The notes: generated by a model from the letters alone, not told the origin. A DNA stretch of 64,000 nt from Kitasatospora sp. NBC_00240 (GCF_026342405.1 NZ_JAPEMU010000001.1:8494001-8558000), one strand, 5' to 3'; counted from the stretch's first letter, positions 1 to 8,816 are shown. Numbers and translations are program-made.

Positions 1-294
1 GGAGCCTTCCCGCCGCTGCCCGCCGACCCCGGCCCGATAGGCCATCAACCCACTGGAGAGCAAAGCGAGTTGGGTGCTCAGATGGCCGCCGGGGCACCGG
101 TGGCCCCCAAGGCGGGCAATTTCCGCAGGCGGAGCGCCCGCCCGCGCCGCGGACGGCCCCGGCGAAGGCGACGCACCAGGCCCACCGGCGCCGCCCGGCG
201 GCACGCCGGGCGGCGAACGCGACATTCCGGTCCCACCGAAATCAAATGCCCCGGAAGGACCGGCGCCCCCGCTTCCCGGCGCATACCGGAGGAA
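1..294. other. Leading non-coding stretch, no gene recognised
   Basis: The frames open here have the skewed composition of GC-rich shadows and no recognisable domain. A ribosome-site-like GGAGGA at about 287-293 belongs to the small gene that starts at 295. Nothing else is supported. Confidence 0.4.
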
Positions 295-522
295 ATGACG
301 AAATTTGCAGCAGTTCCCCTCCCGCTACCCACCAGCCCCTTCAAGGCCCGAGTGGCGGCACCGCGCAAGCACTTCGCCGTCGGCGACCGGGTCACCCACG
401 ACACGTACGGCCTCGGCCGGGCCATCGGCGTCGAAGGTGACAGCCACATCGCGGTACTCGTCGACTTCGGATCACGGCAGGAACGCATCACCCCGCCCTG
501 CACCGGGATGTTCAAACTCTGA
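295..522 (+). CDS. Small conserved protein with a CarD/KOW-like core
   Basis: A 75-residue protein whose function is unknown. The core VGDRVTHDTYGLGRAIGVEG followed by AVLVDFGSRQERI looks like the small beta-barrel seen in CarD/TRCF-interaction or KOW-type proteins. Short actinomycete proteins of this type are common and uncharacterised. The ATG at 295 is chosen because GGAGGA sits just upstream and because the open frame before it has shadow-like composition. The gene stands alone and converges on the glycosyltransferase gene, with a strong hairpin between them. A nucleic-acid or RNA-polymerase-related role is only an inference from the fold resemblance. Confidence 0.7.
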   Translation: MTKFAAVPLPLPTSPFKARVAAPRKHFAVGDRVTHDTYGLGRAIGVEGDSHIAVLVDFGSRQERITPPCTGMFKL

Positions 523-673
523 CCCGGATGCGCCCAGGAGAGGGCGGCAAGAACCAGGGGCTGAGTCCCGCCCGAGCGGGCAGCGGTACGAGCGGCCGGG
601 TGGCGGAGTGCTTCAGCCGGCCGGTGAGCGGTCGAGTCGGCCCCGGCCCGGAGGCCGTCCGGGCCCAAAGCCC

Positions 674-700
674 GAGGCCCGCCACCGGGTGGCGGGCCTC
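674..700. terminator. Hairpin terminator between convergent genes
   Basis: A perfect 10-bp stem, GAGGCCCGCC (674-683) with GGCGGGCCTC (691-700), closes a 7-base loop. It lies 18 bases beyond the stop of the minus-strand glycosyltransferase and could also stop the plus-strand small gene. There is no T-run, as is usual in actinomycetes. Confidence 0.7.
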
Positions 701-717
701 CTGGCCGAGCACTCTGC

Positions 718-1941
718 TCAGCCGGCCCGGTCGATCAGCAGCTTCGCGGCCAGCGTCGCACCGTCGGTGCGGATCGTGGCGGCCACAGCGGCCGCCCGGG
801 TTCGGGTCCCGGGAGCCAGGGCGACGGCGAGCGCGTCCGACAGCGACGCGAACGTCGGGTTCGGGCCGTCGTGTGCCGCGCCGATGCCGAGGTCGGCCAC
901 GCGGCCTGCCCAGTACGGCTGGTCGGCCAGCTGGGGTACGACCACCTGGGGCGTACCGGCGCGGGCGGCCGTGGTCGTGGTGCCGGCGCCGCCGTGGTGG
1001 ACGACGGCGGCGACCCGCGGGAACAGGGCGTGGTGGTCGACCTCCCCGACGGTGAGGCAGTCGTCCTGGTCGTCGGCCACGGCCAGGTCGGCCCAGCCGC
1101 GGGAGAGCAGCACACGGCGGCCCTGCGCCCGGACCGCCTCGACGGCCGCCCGGGCCACGTCGTCGGCGTCGCGCATGGGAATGCTGCCGAACCCCACGTA
1201 CACCGGCGGTTCGCCGGCGCGCAGGAACGCCTCGACGTCGGCCGGCAGCGGGCGGTCGTCCGTCCGGAACCACGCGCCGGTCTGCACCACGTCGAGGTCG
1301 GCCGGCTCCTGCCACGGGCTGAGCACGGGGTCGGTGGCCAGCCAGGGGCGGTCGGTGAGGACGTGGTCGCGGAAGTGGGCCACCGGCGGCAGGCCGACGG
1401 ACGCCCGGTGGGTGTTGAGACCGGTCCCGAACAGCACGTTCATGGTCTCGGTGTCCAGGTCCCACAGCGTTCGGTTGTCGGTCGCACCGGGTGGGAACGG
1501 CCGGCCCGGCCGTTCGAACGGCGGGTGGTGCGGCGAGGGCAGGTAGGCGGGGAAGTAGGCGACGAACACATAGGGGATGCCCAGGCGCTCGGCGGCCGTC
1601 CGCGCGCCGGCCGCGGCCGGGAGCAAACCGGTCGCCAGGATGACGTCGCATCCCTCGGCGGCCGTGACGACCGCCTCGTAGGTCGTGGCGGTCAGCGCGG
1701 CCGCGCGTGCGGGCAGCCCCTCAGCGGGAGCCTTCGTCCTCCCGGTGAGCACCCCCTTCACGAACGGGCGCACCGGCTCGCCGATCGGCACCAGCGGGAG
1801 GCCGACGGAGTCGAACAGCTCCGCGAAGTCCGGAGGCGTGCACATCCGTACGTCCGCTCCGAGGTCCCGCAGCTGCGCCGCGACCGCCACCAGCGGTTCG
1901 ACGTCTCCGCGTGACCCGTAGGCCATCAACAACACGCGCAT
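718..1941 (-). CDS. UGT/MGT-type glycosyltransferase (GT1 family)
   Basis: A 407-residue GT-B glycosyltransferase expected to move a sugar from a nucleotide donor to a small lipophilic acceptor such as a macrolide, sterol or phenolic. The N-terminus MRVLLMAYGSRGDVEPLVA is the classic acceptor-domain start. The donor-binding signature HHGGAGTTTTAARAG, followed by PQLADQPYWAGRVADLGIG, lies near residue 310-350. Length fits the macrolide glycosyltransferase/UDP-glucosyltransferase family. The start at 1941 is taken from this conserved N-terminus; the frame extends upstream without homology. There is no biosynthetic cluster around it, so it may act in detoxification (glycosylating foreign antibiotics). 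The acceptor is unknown. Confidence 0.9.
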   Translation of the reverse strand: MRVLLMAYGSRGDVEPLVAVAAQLRDLGADVRMCTPPDFAELFDSVGLPLVPIGEPVRPFVKGVLTGRTKAPAEGLPARAAALTATTYEAVVTAAEGCDVILATGLLPAAAGARTAAERLGIPYVFVAYFPAYLPSPHHPPFERPGRPFPPGATDNRTLWDLDTETMNVLFGTGLNTHRASVGLPPVAHFRDHVLTDRPWLATDPVLSPWQEPADLDVVQTGAWFRTDDRPLPADVEAFLRAGEPPVYVGFGSIPMRDADDVARAAVEAVRAQGRRVLLSRGWADLAVADDQDDCLTVGEVDHHALFPRVAAVVHHGGAGTTTTAARAGTPQVVVPQLADQPYWAGRVADLGIGAAHDGPNPTFASLSDALAVALAPGTRTRAAAVAATIRTDGATLAAKLLIDRAG

Positions 1942-2135
1942 GCGGCGATTCTCATTTCGTGGGATGTCGGGTTCGGCCGGCGGGGGCGCCCACCGCGCCC
2001 CCGCCGGCCAGGTCCGGCAGGGCGCGGTGACCAGACCCGAAGGTGCCCGGGCAGCCGCCGCGGTCGGACGTCGGGCCGTTCGAAGGAACAGCTCCGTGGT
2101 GGCCGCGGCCGTCGGTCGGACGGTGGCCGCGGGCG

Positions 2136-2642
2136 TTACAGCTCCAGGTGCCAGTTCTGTTCGGCGGGCTCTCCGCCTGCGCAGGTCCAGAGGGTCACCC
2201 AGGTGCCGTTGCCGAGGTTTCCGCCGTAGTTGGTCAGGCATTTGTTCGAGTGCGAGGTCTTGATCTCCCGGAAGAAGTCCGACACCGACTGGTCGAAGTC
2301 CTGGCTCTCGGCACCGGTGCACGGCCACAGGGTCAGTACCGCGCCGTTGGAGTAGATGCGGTCACCCTCCGGGGTCAGGCACTTTCCGCTGGTCTCGTGG
2401 ACGATCCTGTCGCCGCGCCAGATCCAGTTCTGGAGATCGCTTCCGGTGCACGTCCACAGGGTGATGCGGGTGCCGTTGGCGGTGCTGTTCCCCTGCGGCG
2501 TTGCACACTTGTTCGTCCCGGACGGCTGGACGTTCAGCATCGGCATGCCGGGGGGCTGGGCGTGGGCCGACGAGGCCGCCGGAAGAGTGAAGCCGAGCAG
2601 CATGGCGGCCGTGGCCGCAGCGCGTATGCCGCGAGTGCGCAT
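2136..2642 (-). CDS. Secreted ricin-B-type lectin domain protein
   Basis: A 168-residue exported protein. The N-terminus has Arg residues, a hydrophobic stretch and an Ala-x-Ala site (AASSAHA), a Sec-type signal peptide. The rest is a single beta-trefoil of the ricin B lectin type: repeated units of the form NKCxTPxG, NGTxxxLWxCxG and QxW (DLQNWIW, EQNWHLEL), with paired cysteines. Such domains bind galactose, xylan or other glycans. No catalytic domain is attached, so it is a stand-alone lectin. A GGGGGGGAC-like ribosome site precedes the ATG at 2642. The ligand is unknown. Confidence 0.88.
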   Translation of the reverse strand: MRTRGIRAAATAAMLLGFTLPAASSAHAQPPGMPMLNVQPSGTNKCATPQGNSTANGTRITLWTCTGSDLQNWIWRGDRIVHETSGKCLTPEGDRIYSNGAVLTLWPCTGAESQDFDQSVSDFFREIKTSHSNKCLTNYGGNLGNGTWVTLWTCAGGEPAEQNWHLEL

Positions 2643-3086
2643 GATACGAGTCCCCCCGAAGATGATTACTTGATCGGAAACATGCACCGGAGTTGTCGTC
2701 CAGGAAACGCTGTGCACCCGCGGGCCCCTGCGGCCGGGGTGGACAGCGCTGACACCTGGACGGCGTCTTCGGCGCCCACTGAATCTAGATCGACGCGCCG
2801 TGCGGGGGTGTGCGTGGTGTGCAGGGATTCTCGACTTGTCGTGCAATCAGGGTGGCTGGTGCGCCTGCAGATCGGCGCCCGCCCCCGTCCCGCCGATGAC
2901 TCGTCAGGGGACGGCCAGGGCGGTATGACGCGGCGCCAATTCCCGCTGGGGCCCAGGTCACCTTGTACTGCGACCTATGGCTAGTGGATCATGGACTGTT
3001 CAGGGCTGGTCCTCCCGCCGGCGCCGGCGCGGTACCGCCGACGAAGGTCCGCCCCGCCGTCGCGCCGTGAGTATGTGGAGGACTTC
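2643..3086. other. Divergent promoter region, no gene
   Basis: About 440 bases between the divergently read lectin and AraC genes. It must carry both promoters. I see no clear operator or hairpin. An in-frame ATG at 2991 could extend the AraC gene but lacks a good ribosome site. Confidence 0.4.
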
Positions 3087-4073
3087 GTGGGATGGTCGAG
3101 TGCGTCTGCTGCTGCCGTGTCGCCGGCGGACAGGTTCGACTGGTTCTGCGCGACGGTGTCCAGCGACGTGATGCCCTTCTCCTTGAGCACCGACCGTGCG
3201 GCCGACTTCCACGCCACCATGACGGACCTGGACCTGGGTACCGTGCGGATGTCGGCGTTCGCCTTCTCGCCGATGTCGGCGCGACGCTCCGCGGCACACA
3301 TCAGGCAGGGCGATCCCGAGAGCTACCAGCTGAACTTCGTCTCAGCGGGCACCCTCTGGGTCAACCAGCTCGGCCGCGACGCACTGGTCACCGGAGACAT
3401 CGTGCTGTCGAACACCTCACGCCCGTCCGAGACGGCCTGTCTCCGCGTCGCCGGGCCGGTCCGCACGCTGACCCTGCAGATACCCCGGTCCGCCCTGCCG
3501 CTGCGCCCGAACAGGGTGGACCGCCTCCTCGCGCAGCGCATCCCGGCGCGGCACGGAACCGGGGCGATCCTCGCCGGCTTTCTCGGCACGCTCCTCGATC
3601 AGAGGCAGCACTGCGGGGACGAGGAGCTGTCCCGCATGGGGGCCGTCACGCTCGACCTGGTCACCGCATGCCTGGCCCAGCAGCTCGGAGACCCGGAGGA
3701 GAGGCCGGCAGAGGCCTGCGCACAGACGATGCTGCACCGGGTCCACGGCTTCATCGAGCACAACCTCGGGGACCCGGACCTCACACCCCAGGCGATCGCC
3801 TCCCGGCACCACATCTCGCTGCGCACCCTCTACGCACTCTTCCAGGGCCGGCCCGAGAGCGTCGCGGGCTTCATCCGCAGACGACGACTCGAACGGTGCC
3901 ACGCCGACCTGGCCCGCCCCGCGTCGCGTGAGCCCGTCCAGGCGATCGCGGCACGCTGGGGATTCGCCAGCGCCACCGCCTTCACCCGCTCCTTCCGTGA
4001 CGCCTACGGCACCACGCCGACCGAGCACCGCGAGAACGCACGGCGCGCCCGCCAGGCAGAGACCGGTCACTGA
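3087..4073 (+). CDS. AraC-family transcriptional regulator
   Basis: About 328 residues. The N-terminal two thirds resembles the AraC-binding-like domain of NphR/FeaR-type activators (DRFDWFCATVSSDVMPF at the start; QLNFVSAGTLWVNQLGR in the barrel). The C-terminal 100 residues form the double helix-turn-helix: HNLGDPDLTPQAIASRHHIS, then AIAARWGFASATAFTRSFRD and the closing GTTPTEHR. I place the start at GTG 3087, four bases after GGAGGA, giving the usual family length. The alternative ATG 2991 would add 32 residues of biased composition. It is divergent from the lectin and followed by a minus-strand hydrolase. Target genes are unknown. Confidence 0.88.
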   Translation: MGWSSASAAAVSPADRFDWFCATVSSDVMPFSLSTDRAADFHATMTDLDLGTVRMSAFAFSPMSARRSAAHIRQGDPESYQLNFVSAGTLWVNQLGRDALVTGDIVLSNTSRPSETACLRVAGPVRTLTLQIPRSALPLRPNRVDRLLAQRIPARHGTGAILAGFLGTLLDQRQHCGDEELSRMGAVTLDLVTACLAQQLGDPEERPAEACAQTMLHRVHGFIEHNLGDPDLTPQAIASRHHISLRTLYALFQGRPESVAGFIRRRRLERCHADLARPASREPVQAIAARWGFASATAFTRSFRDAYGTTPTEHRENARRARQAETGH

Positions 4074-4172
4074 CCGGGTACGCCGGCGTGTTCGTCCTGG
4101 CCGGCCCCGGTGCGACCGCCCCGAGGCCGTCGGAGCCCGCTCGCACCTTGGTGCCGGGTCCTGCCGCCGCCG

Positions 4173-4868
4173 TCACAGGCTCAGCAGCAGGTCCCGGACG
4201 GCGGCGGGCCGGGACAGGAACGGGTGGTGGCCGGCGTCGAGTTCGACGACGCTGCCGGCCCGGCGGGCGAACTCCCTCTGGAGACGCGGCGGGGTGCCCA
4301 GGTCCTGGGCGCAGACGAGGTACGTCGAGGGCACCCGCTGCCATGCGGCCGCCCCGACCGGCTGCCCGGTCACCCGCAGGCTCTGGCGGGCGAGGCGGTC
4401 CGCCGCCTGCGTCCGGACCTCGGGGTCGCAGTCCTGCAGGAAAGTGTCCACGAGCAGGTCGGGGCGAACCCCGAAGGTGCCGGCGGCGGGGTCGACGTCG
4501 AGGAACGGGGCCGGGCCACCGTCCCCGAACTCCGACAGGCTCTGCCCGACCTCGGGCAGGTAACTGGAGACCAGCAGCAGATGGCGCACCGACCCGACGC
4601 CCGCGGCGGCTTCCGCGGTGACGATGCCGCCGTAGCTGTGGGCGACCACAACGGTGGGCTCGTCGTCCGCCAGCAGTGTCTGCCGCACCGCCGCCACGTC
4701 CTCGGACAGCCCCGGACCGTCGGCGCCTGCGGGCAGGCCCGCCTCGCCGCAGCTGGGCAGCTCCGGCGCCACGCTCGTCACCCCTCGCTCCCGCAACAGC
4801 GCGGCGGTGCGGTGCCACCACCACGACCCGTCCCGCACACACGCCCCGTGCACGAACACGACCCTCAT
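4173..4868 (-). CDS. Alpha/beta hydrolase, esterase-like
   Basis: A 231-residue cytoplasmic alpha/beta hydrolase. Visible parts are the oxyanion-hole strand VVFVHGACVRDGSWWW at the N-terminus, the nucleophile elbow AHSYGG (Ser near residue 88), an acid region around VCAQDLG, and the catalytic His in LDAGHHPFLSRP near the C-terminus. It is closest in look to the pyrethroid-hydrolase/salicylate-esterase-like group (AB hydrolase_6). The start at 4868 puts HG in the expected place; the upstream open frame has no such features. Substrate unknown. It stands between an AraC gene and a gene remnant. Confidence 0.88.
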   Translation of the reverse strand: MRVVFVHGACVRDGSWWWHRTAALLRERGVTSVAPELPSCGEAGLPAGADGPGLSEDVAAVRQTLLADDEPTVVVAHSYGGIVTAEAAAGVGSVRHLLLVSSYLPEVGQSLSEFGDGGPAPFLDVDPAAGTFGVRPDLLVDTFLQDCDPEVRTQAADRLARQSLRVTGQPVGAAAWQRVPSTYLVCAQDLGTPPRLQREFARRAGSVVELDAGHHPFLSRPAAVRDLLLSL

Positions 4869-5163
4869 CGCTGCCTCCACGTCCGCCTCGGCCGCCTTTC
4901 GACCCACGGTAGACGCAACGGCCGTCCCGGTGGAGATCCGGAGATCACCGACGGAATCACGGCCGGACCCGGAGCCGGAATCCTCGCAGCACCGGTCCCC
5001 GGTTCCGCCGCCGTCGGCGCGCCGGGTCGCCGCCAAGCCCTTGCCCGAGAACCCCCGGCACCTGCCGACGGAGGGTCGGCGGCGCGTGGCGGGGGAGGGC
5101 CGGTCCGCCACGGGGTGGACCGGGGCGCACCCCGATCCGCCTCCGGCTCAGACCGTGACCTGC

Positions 5164-5484
5164 TCAGCCTGCTTCCAGCGCGTCGGCGCGCCGGCTCAGG
5201 TCTGCCGCGATGTGGTCCCACTCCGGGCCGAACAGTCCAAGGCTCAGGGCGGCCTCCCGCATCAGCTCCGGCTCGTCCGGTCGCTGCAGGAGCACCAACC
5301 GGTACGCGAGGTTGCGCACCCACACCGGCAGGTAGCCGTTGACCGGGGGCGGGCACAGTTCATGCAGCATGGCCATGATCGAGTCCGCGTCGGCGAAGGT
5401 CAGTTCCTCGACGAAGTGGTGCTCCTGGTGGGTCTGGTCGCAGTCCGGCGTGGGTCGGAACTCGTCGCCGTAGAGGCCTGACGG
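5164..5484 (-). pseudogene. C-terminal remnant of an unrecognised protein
   Basis: A protein-like stretch of about 107 codons reading GLYGDEFRPTPDCDQTHQEH, then an acidic segment, then VNGYLPVWVRNLAYRLVLLQ and LGLFGPEWDHIAADLSRRA. It runs to a TGA at 5164. The frame is closed by a stop at 5485-5487 and has no ATG or GTG before residue 37 (ATG at 5376). The protein-like sequence upstream of that ATG suggests the 5' part of the gene is lost. A 70-residue product from 5376 is possible. The loss lies next to IS-end-like repeats at 5650-5720. Family not recognised. Confidence 0.45.
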
Positions 5485-5649
5485 TCAGTCGCCCTGCACC
5501 TCTCGGCAACCAAAATCTGCGAGCAGTCCCGGCGGGCCAGATCACCGGAAACGCCCTGGCGAATCTGCCCGGATCATCTGAGATTTGGACCAGATCACCC
5601 GAGACGGGACATCAAAGTCCGTTGAGGCGGGCCAGGGACCGGGTGACCA

Positions 5650-5720
5650 GTGACACCGAAGTCGGACCGATTGGCACTTCGGGTGGCCCGGCGGTCTTTC
5701 GTGACAGCGAAGTCGGACCG
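5650..5720. repeat. Two 20-bp direct repeats, possible IS21-type end
   Basis: The unit GTGACANCGAAGTCGGACCG occurs at 5650-5669 and 5701-5720, with one variable base and a 51-base period. Multiple short repeats at an end are typical of IS21-family elements. No transposase is present, so this would be a solo end left after deletion. Confidence 0.4.
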
Positions 5721-5776
5721 CGCGATTACCCCGGGCCCCGGTTCGCCTGTCCGAGGGGCGGTCTACGCTCCGCGAC

Positions 5777-6043
5777 ATGGATGATCAGTTGTGGGTGGGC
5801 GTACGGGAGCGGGTGGAGGCAGTGGCGTCTGCACCGGTCCGGTCGGGACCGTGTCCCGCTGTGTGCGGATCGAACGGTCATGATTTCCGCCTCGACCCGG
5901 TCCTGTCCCCTGCGGACCTGGCAGAACTGGAGGCGCAGATCGGCGCCGAGCTGCCGCAGGAGTACCGGACGTCCGCACGACCGAACATCCGAACCCGCAG
6001 ACACCGCAGGAACCCACCGGCTCGCCTGCTTTCGCTCAGTTGA
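5777..6043 (+). pseudogene. Truncated SMI1/KNR4-domain protein
   Basis: The start MDDQLWVGVRERVEAVASAP and the segment FRLDPVLSPADLAELEAQIG followed by LPQEYR match the first third of SMI1/KNR4 proteins, the immunity-type superfamily common in actinomycetes. The domain normally continues with the FLLxxGxGGxGP segment, but here the frame runs into RTRRHRRNPP-type shadow sequence and stops at 6043. About 60 residues are homologous and the rest of a roughly 180-residue protein is missing. A deletion or frameshift near 5970 is inferred. Intact members often serve as toxin immunity proteins. This copy is probably non-functional. Confidence 0.6.
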
Positions 6044-6191
6044 ACTCGGGGGGTCCGAACGGGATGTACGCCGCCGGCCAGGCCCTGCACCGGTTCGCTT
6101 TGGGGGTGGCAGCCGCGCTGCTGGCGGTGGCACGGTGAACTGGACCGTCGGCCAGCTCGTACGAGACGGCCTTCGTCTTCCCGCCCACGAG

Positions 6192-6698
6192 CTACGGCAC
6201 GAGCGACTCGTGCGGCTGGTCGCACTCGTCGTTCGACAAGTGCAGTCGCCGAAGGTCCTGGAGGGCACCGACTGGGAACGGGAACCGAACCCACCGGGCC
6301 TCGTAGCCTGCTTCGCCGTACTCGTGCAACACCTTCCGGGCGGCTCCGATCACGGCGTGCACCAGCCTGCTGCGAGGCTGGGTTGATCGCCACGAAACGG
6401 TGCCGTCGGCGTCGGGAGCGTCGAAGCTCGCGGACATGTCGGGGAACCTGTAGATCGAGACGTCAACGCCTGCGCCGACGCGACGAAGCACCCACCTGAT
6501 TTCGACGGGTTCAAGGTCGAAGGAGACCCGTTCGACCGGGTCCGGACGGTACATGCCTCCCAGCCCGTAGAGCAGGTCGGCCAAGGCATCGGTGCAGTAA
6601 CTGACCACGTACTTCGCTTCGGCGGCCGCGTCAGCGATTCGGCATGTTGCCCAGCCGCTACCGCTGAGCTGCCAATCGAACGCGATCTGACCTGTCAT
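6192..6698 (-). CDS. Conserved hypothetical protein
   Basis: A 168-residue soluble protein starting MTGQIAFDWQLSGSGWATC at 6698. It has the segments CTDALADLLYGLGGMY, VEIRWVLRRVGAGVDVSIYR and ARKVLHEYGEAGYEARWVRF. Composition and codon use are those of a real gene. The length and alternating strands suggest a small alpha/beta domain without signal peptide or membrane segment. It resembles uncharacterised streptomycete proteins often found near SMI1/KNR4-like genes, and a broken SMI1 gene does lie next to it. No function is assigned. Confidence 0.72.
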   Translation of the reverse strand: MTGQIAFDWQLSGSGWATCRIADAAAEAKYVVSYCTDALADLLYGLGGMYRPDPVERVSFDLEPVEIRWVLRRVGAGVDVSIYRFPDMSASFDAPDADGTVSWRSTQPRSRLVHAVIGAARKVLHEYGEAGYEARWVRFPFPVGALQDLRRLHLSNDECDQPHESLVP

Positions 6699-7038
6699 CC
6701 TGCCCCCTTGGCTGTTCTTGCCAGGACGGTATCGCGGTGACGACCCGGTCGGTCCCCTCGCCGGCGGAACCCTGCTGACGGTGTGCCACGACTGCTGCAG
6801 TCTCGCGTGGGCCTCGCCGACGGACGTCTCGAAGGAGTTGACGGCGGCCCGGGCCCGGGGGTGCGCTACGGCCGACGGCGGAGGCGGTCGAACCCCGGGG
6901 GACGGGCCGCCGGGCTGCTGCTCCCTGCTGCCACGCCCCCGCTCCTGAGCGCGCTCGCGCCGTCCCGCACCCTGTACCCCGCGCCGCGCTTGTCGTGCGA
7001 CCTGCCCGCCGGTACCCCGGCCGTCGGACGTCGTCCGC
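6699..7038. other. Gap without a recognised gene
   Basis: About 340 bases between two minus-strand genes. Both strands hold open frames, but they have shadow-like composition and no domain. The promoter of the gene starting at 6698 should lie here. Confidence 0.35.
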
Positions 7039-7488
7039 TCAGGCGGGCAGCCCGGACGGCCACCACGGTGGAATGTTGCTGGCCGGGCAGAGCCCTGAAT
7101 CACCGGGGTACCCGCTCGGTGTGCCCAGCACTGCGAAGCACCCGATCGCCAGCACGGCGAGGGTCAGCAGCACCAGGCTCACCGGTACGACTCCCCGCCA
7201 GCCGATGGCCAGGCCGGCCGTCAGCCGCCTCGAGCCCGCCCATACCGCCACCGCCGCGACGAGGCAGAGCAGTTCCAGGCCGGGCCACTCGACGAACGAG
7301 AACACGAACCGGTGCTGCGGCTCCCAGGCCGCATCGCAGTAACTGCGCGCCGCCGCCACCAGGAAGGCGGTCCCGTAACCACCGGCCAGCCCCAACACCA
7401 CGGCCCCGACGCCGGCGGCCCCACGCGCGAGGGCCGGCCCTCGCACCCCCGGCGCCCGCGCGGCCCTTGCGCCCACAGGAACACTCAT
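7039..7488 (-). CDS. Small integral membrane protein
   Basis: A 149-residue protein with four likely membrane segments (GVGAVVLGLAGGYGTAFLVA, LELLCLVAAVAVWAG, LAIGWRGVVPVSLVLLTLAV, VLAIGCFAVLG). Two cysteines, in SYCDAAWEPQ and DSGLCPASN, face outside-type loops. The start at 7488 is chosen for the GAGGTGG ribosome site just upstream. An in-frame extension upstream runs into RCC1-like sequence, showing that the gene sits directly after the end of an RCC1 remnant. Function unknown. Confidence 0.7.
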   Translation of the reverse strand: MSVPVGARAARAPGVRGPALARGAAGVGAVVLGLAGGYGTAFLVAAARSYCDAAWEPQHRFVFSFVEWPGLELLCLVAAVAVWAGSRRLTAGLAIGWRGVVPVSLVLLTLAVLAIGCFAVLGTPSGYPGDSGLCPASNIPPWWPSGLPA

Positions 7489-7530
7489 GCCACCTCGGAC
7501 GCAGCCGCCACGACGACGGTTCCCCACCAT

Positions 7531-7808
7531 GGTGCCGTTGCCGAGCTGGCCGTAGTTGTTGTGCCCCCAGGCGACGACCGTCTGGTCGGCGAGCAGGGCG
7601 AGGCTGTGCGCACGCCGCCGGTGTTCAGGTCACCGTGGGGCGGTAGGGGGACGGGCCGTAGGCGGGAGTCGCCGGGCGGGGCGGCAGCGCTGCCGCCCCG
7701 CCCGGCGACGGCCGGTCGTACGGAGGCCGCGCCCAGCAGGGGGACGGCGACGACGAGCAGGACGACGCAGGCCCGCAGACCTTGGGCCGGTCGGGACGGA
7801 GGGTGCAT
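7531..7808 (-). pseudogene. Remnant of a secreted RCC1-repeat protein
   Basis: The minus strand begins at 7808 with a clear signal peptide (MHPPSRPAQGLRACVVLLVV, then AVPLLGAASVRPAVA) and reaches PPHGDLNTGG. In another frame it continues SLALLADQTVVAWGHNNYGQ then LGNGT, which is one RCC1 repeat. Intact streptomycete RCC1 proteins carry five to seven such repeats after a signal peptide. Here a frameshift separates the signal from the only repeat left, and everything after LGNGT is gone. The 5' end abuts or overlaps a 5'-truncated plus-strand gene, so this looks like a recombination junction. Confidence 0.6.
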
Positions 7809-8738
7809 GTCTTCCCTCAAGGTCCTGGCCATCCGGGGCCCGTCGGCACCGCCAACTGGGCCACCGGCCGGGTCTTCGAGTTCACCGCGCCGGAGGACAA
7901 CCCGATGGTGTCCTTCGACTCGGCGGAGAAGCGTGACTCGCTCTCCTGCGGCCCGCTGATCACCAACGTCGCGGCCAAGCAGACGCCGGCGCCGGTCGAC
8001 CAGAAGATCCGCAAGGAGCAGCTCCCCGGCCCGAAGGCCTACCGGGGCAACGATCCGCTGGAGCCCGGCGTCGCGGTGGACGACTGCGAGGGCAGCGCCG
8101 GGAACTGCGTGTTCACCGTGGACGACCGGTACTCCTACCGGTACTACGGCCGGACCAGGATCGTCGGCGAGGTCTACATCAACTGCACCCGCAACGCGGT
8201 GGTCGACGACCACCCGATGGAGACGACGGAGCCCCCGTACGACAACCTGACCCAGTACTACGCGCTCAAGGGCGCCCCGCTGGTCCCCAGCCGCTCCGAC
8301 ATCTCGCAGAGCCGCCCCAATCTCGCCTCCCAGGTGGCCGCCGGTTTCAGCATGGCGGGGGGCAACTCCGCGGCCGTGAGCACCAGCAACCCGCTCACCT
8401 GGTCACGGACCACCACCAAGTCGCTCAACCCCACCATCCAGCCCGGCGAGATGAGCTGGATCGAGGTGCAGCCGGCCCGCGAGCGGGTGGTCGGCAGCTT
8501 CACCAACGCCCGCAACAAGTACCGGCTGGACGCCGTCTTCGACGTCCCCTCGTCCTCGCTCCCGGACCGCTTCTACCAGCGGACCGGCCCGCTCACCGAG
8601 GCGGAGTTGCAGCGCTGCGGCGCCGCCCGGCCGACCGCGGGCACCCCGGACAACGGCGCCGGCACGGACCGGCGGCTGATCACCCTGGACGGCTCGCCCG
8701 CCGGCCGGGAGAGCCGGTCGGTCCTGCTGGGCCCCTAG
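7782..8738 (+). CDS. Aerolysin/ETX-like secreted protein, probably 5'-truncated
   Basis: Up to 318 codons; the real protein sequence seems to start near GTANWATGRVFEFTAPEDNP, and the first in-frame ATG within it is at 7905. It has no signal peptide, although a cysteine pair (CEGSAGNCVFTV) and VYINCTRN suggest an exported relative. The Ser/Thr-rich middle (SMAGGNSAAVSTSNPLTWSR) followed by LNPTIQPGEMSWIEVQPARE recalls the beta-hairpin and strand pattern of aerolysin/ETX-MTX2 pore-formers. It shares the layout C-x4-5-C-x-F, then INCT, then PGE-like with the minus-strand protein at 9321-10313. The start was probably lost in the rearrangement with the RCC1 remnant. Family assignment is tentative. 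Confidence 0.5.
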   Translation: MGRSGRRVHVFPQGPGHPGPVGTANWATGRVFEFTAPEDNPMVSFDSAEKRDSLSCGPLITNVAAKQTPAPVDQKIRKEQLPGPKAYRGNDPLEPGVAVDDCEGSAGNCVFTVDDRYSYRYYGRTRIVGEVYINCTRNAVVDDHPMETTEPPYDNLTQYYALKGAPLVPSRSDISQSRPNLASQVAAGFSMAGGNSAAVSTSNPLTWSRTTTKSLNPTIQPGEMSWIEVQPARERVVGSFTNARNKYRLDAVFDVPSSSLPDRFYQRTGPLTEAELQRCGAARPTAGTPDNGAGTDRRLITLDGSPAGRESRSVLLGP

Positions 8739-8816
8739 ATCTGCTGGGCCTCTGGCCGACACACCTGGCCGCCGCGGCCGACTCACGCATACGGGCCGCC
8801 TCGGTCCAGCGGCGCC

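Noticed and set aside
718..2642. Glycosyltransferase plus lectin as a natural-product cluster
   Set aside because: No core biosynthetic gene lies nearby and the lectin is an exported protein; they look like independent genes.
2991..3086. Longer AraC protein from ATG 2991
   Set aside because: The added 32 residues are Arg/Pro/Ser-rich and lack a ribosome site; GTG 3087 has GGAGGA and normal family length. Not fully excluded.
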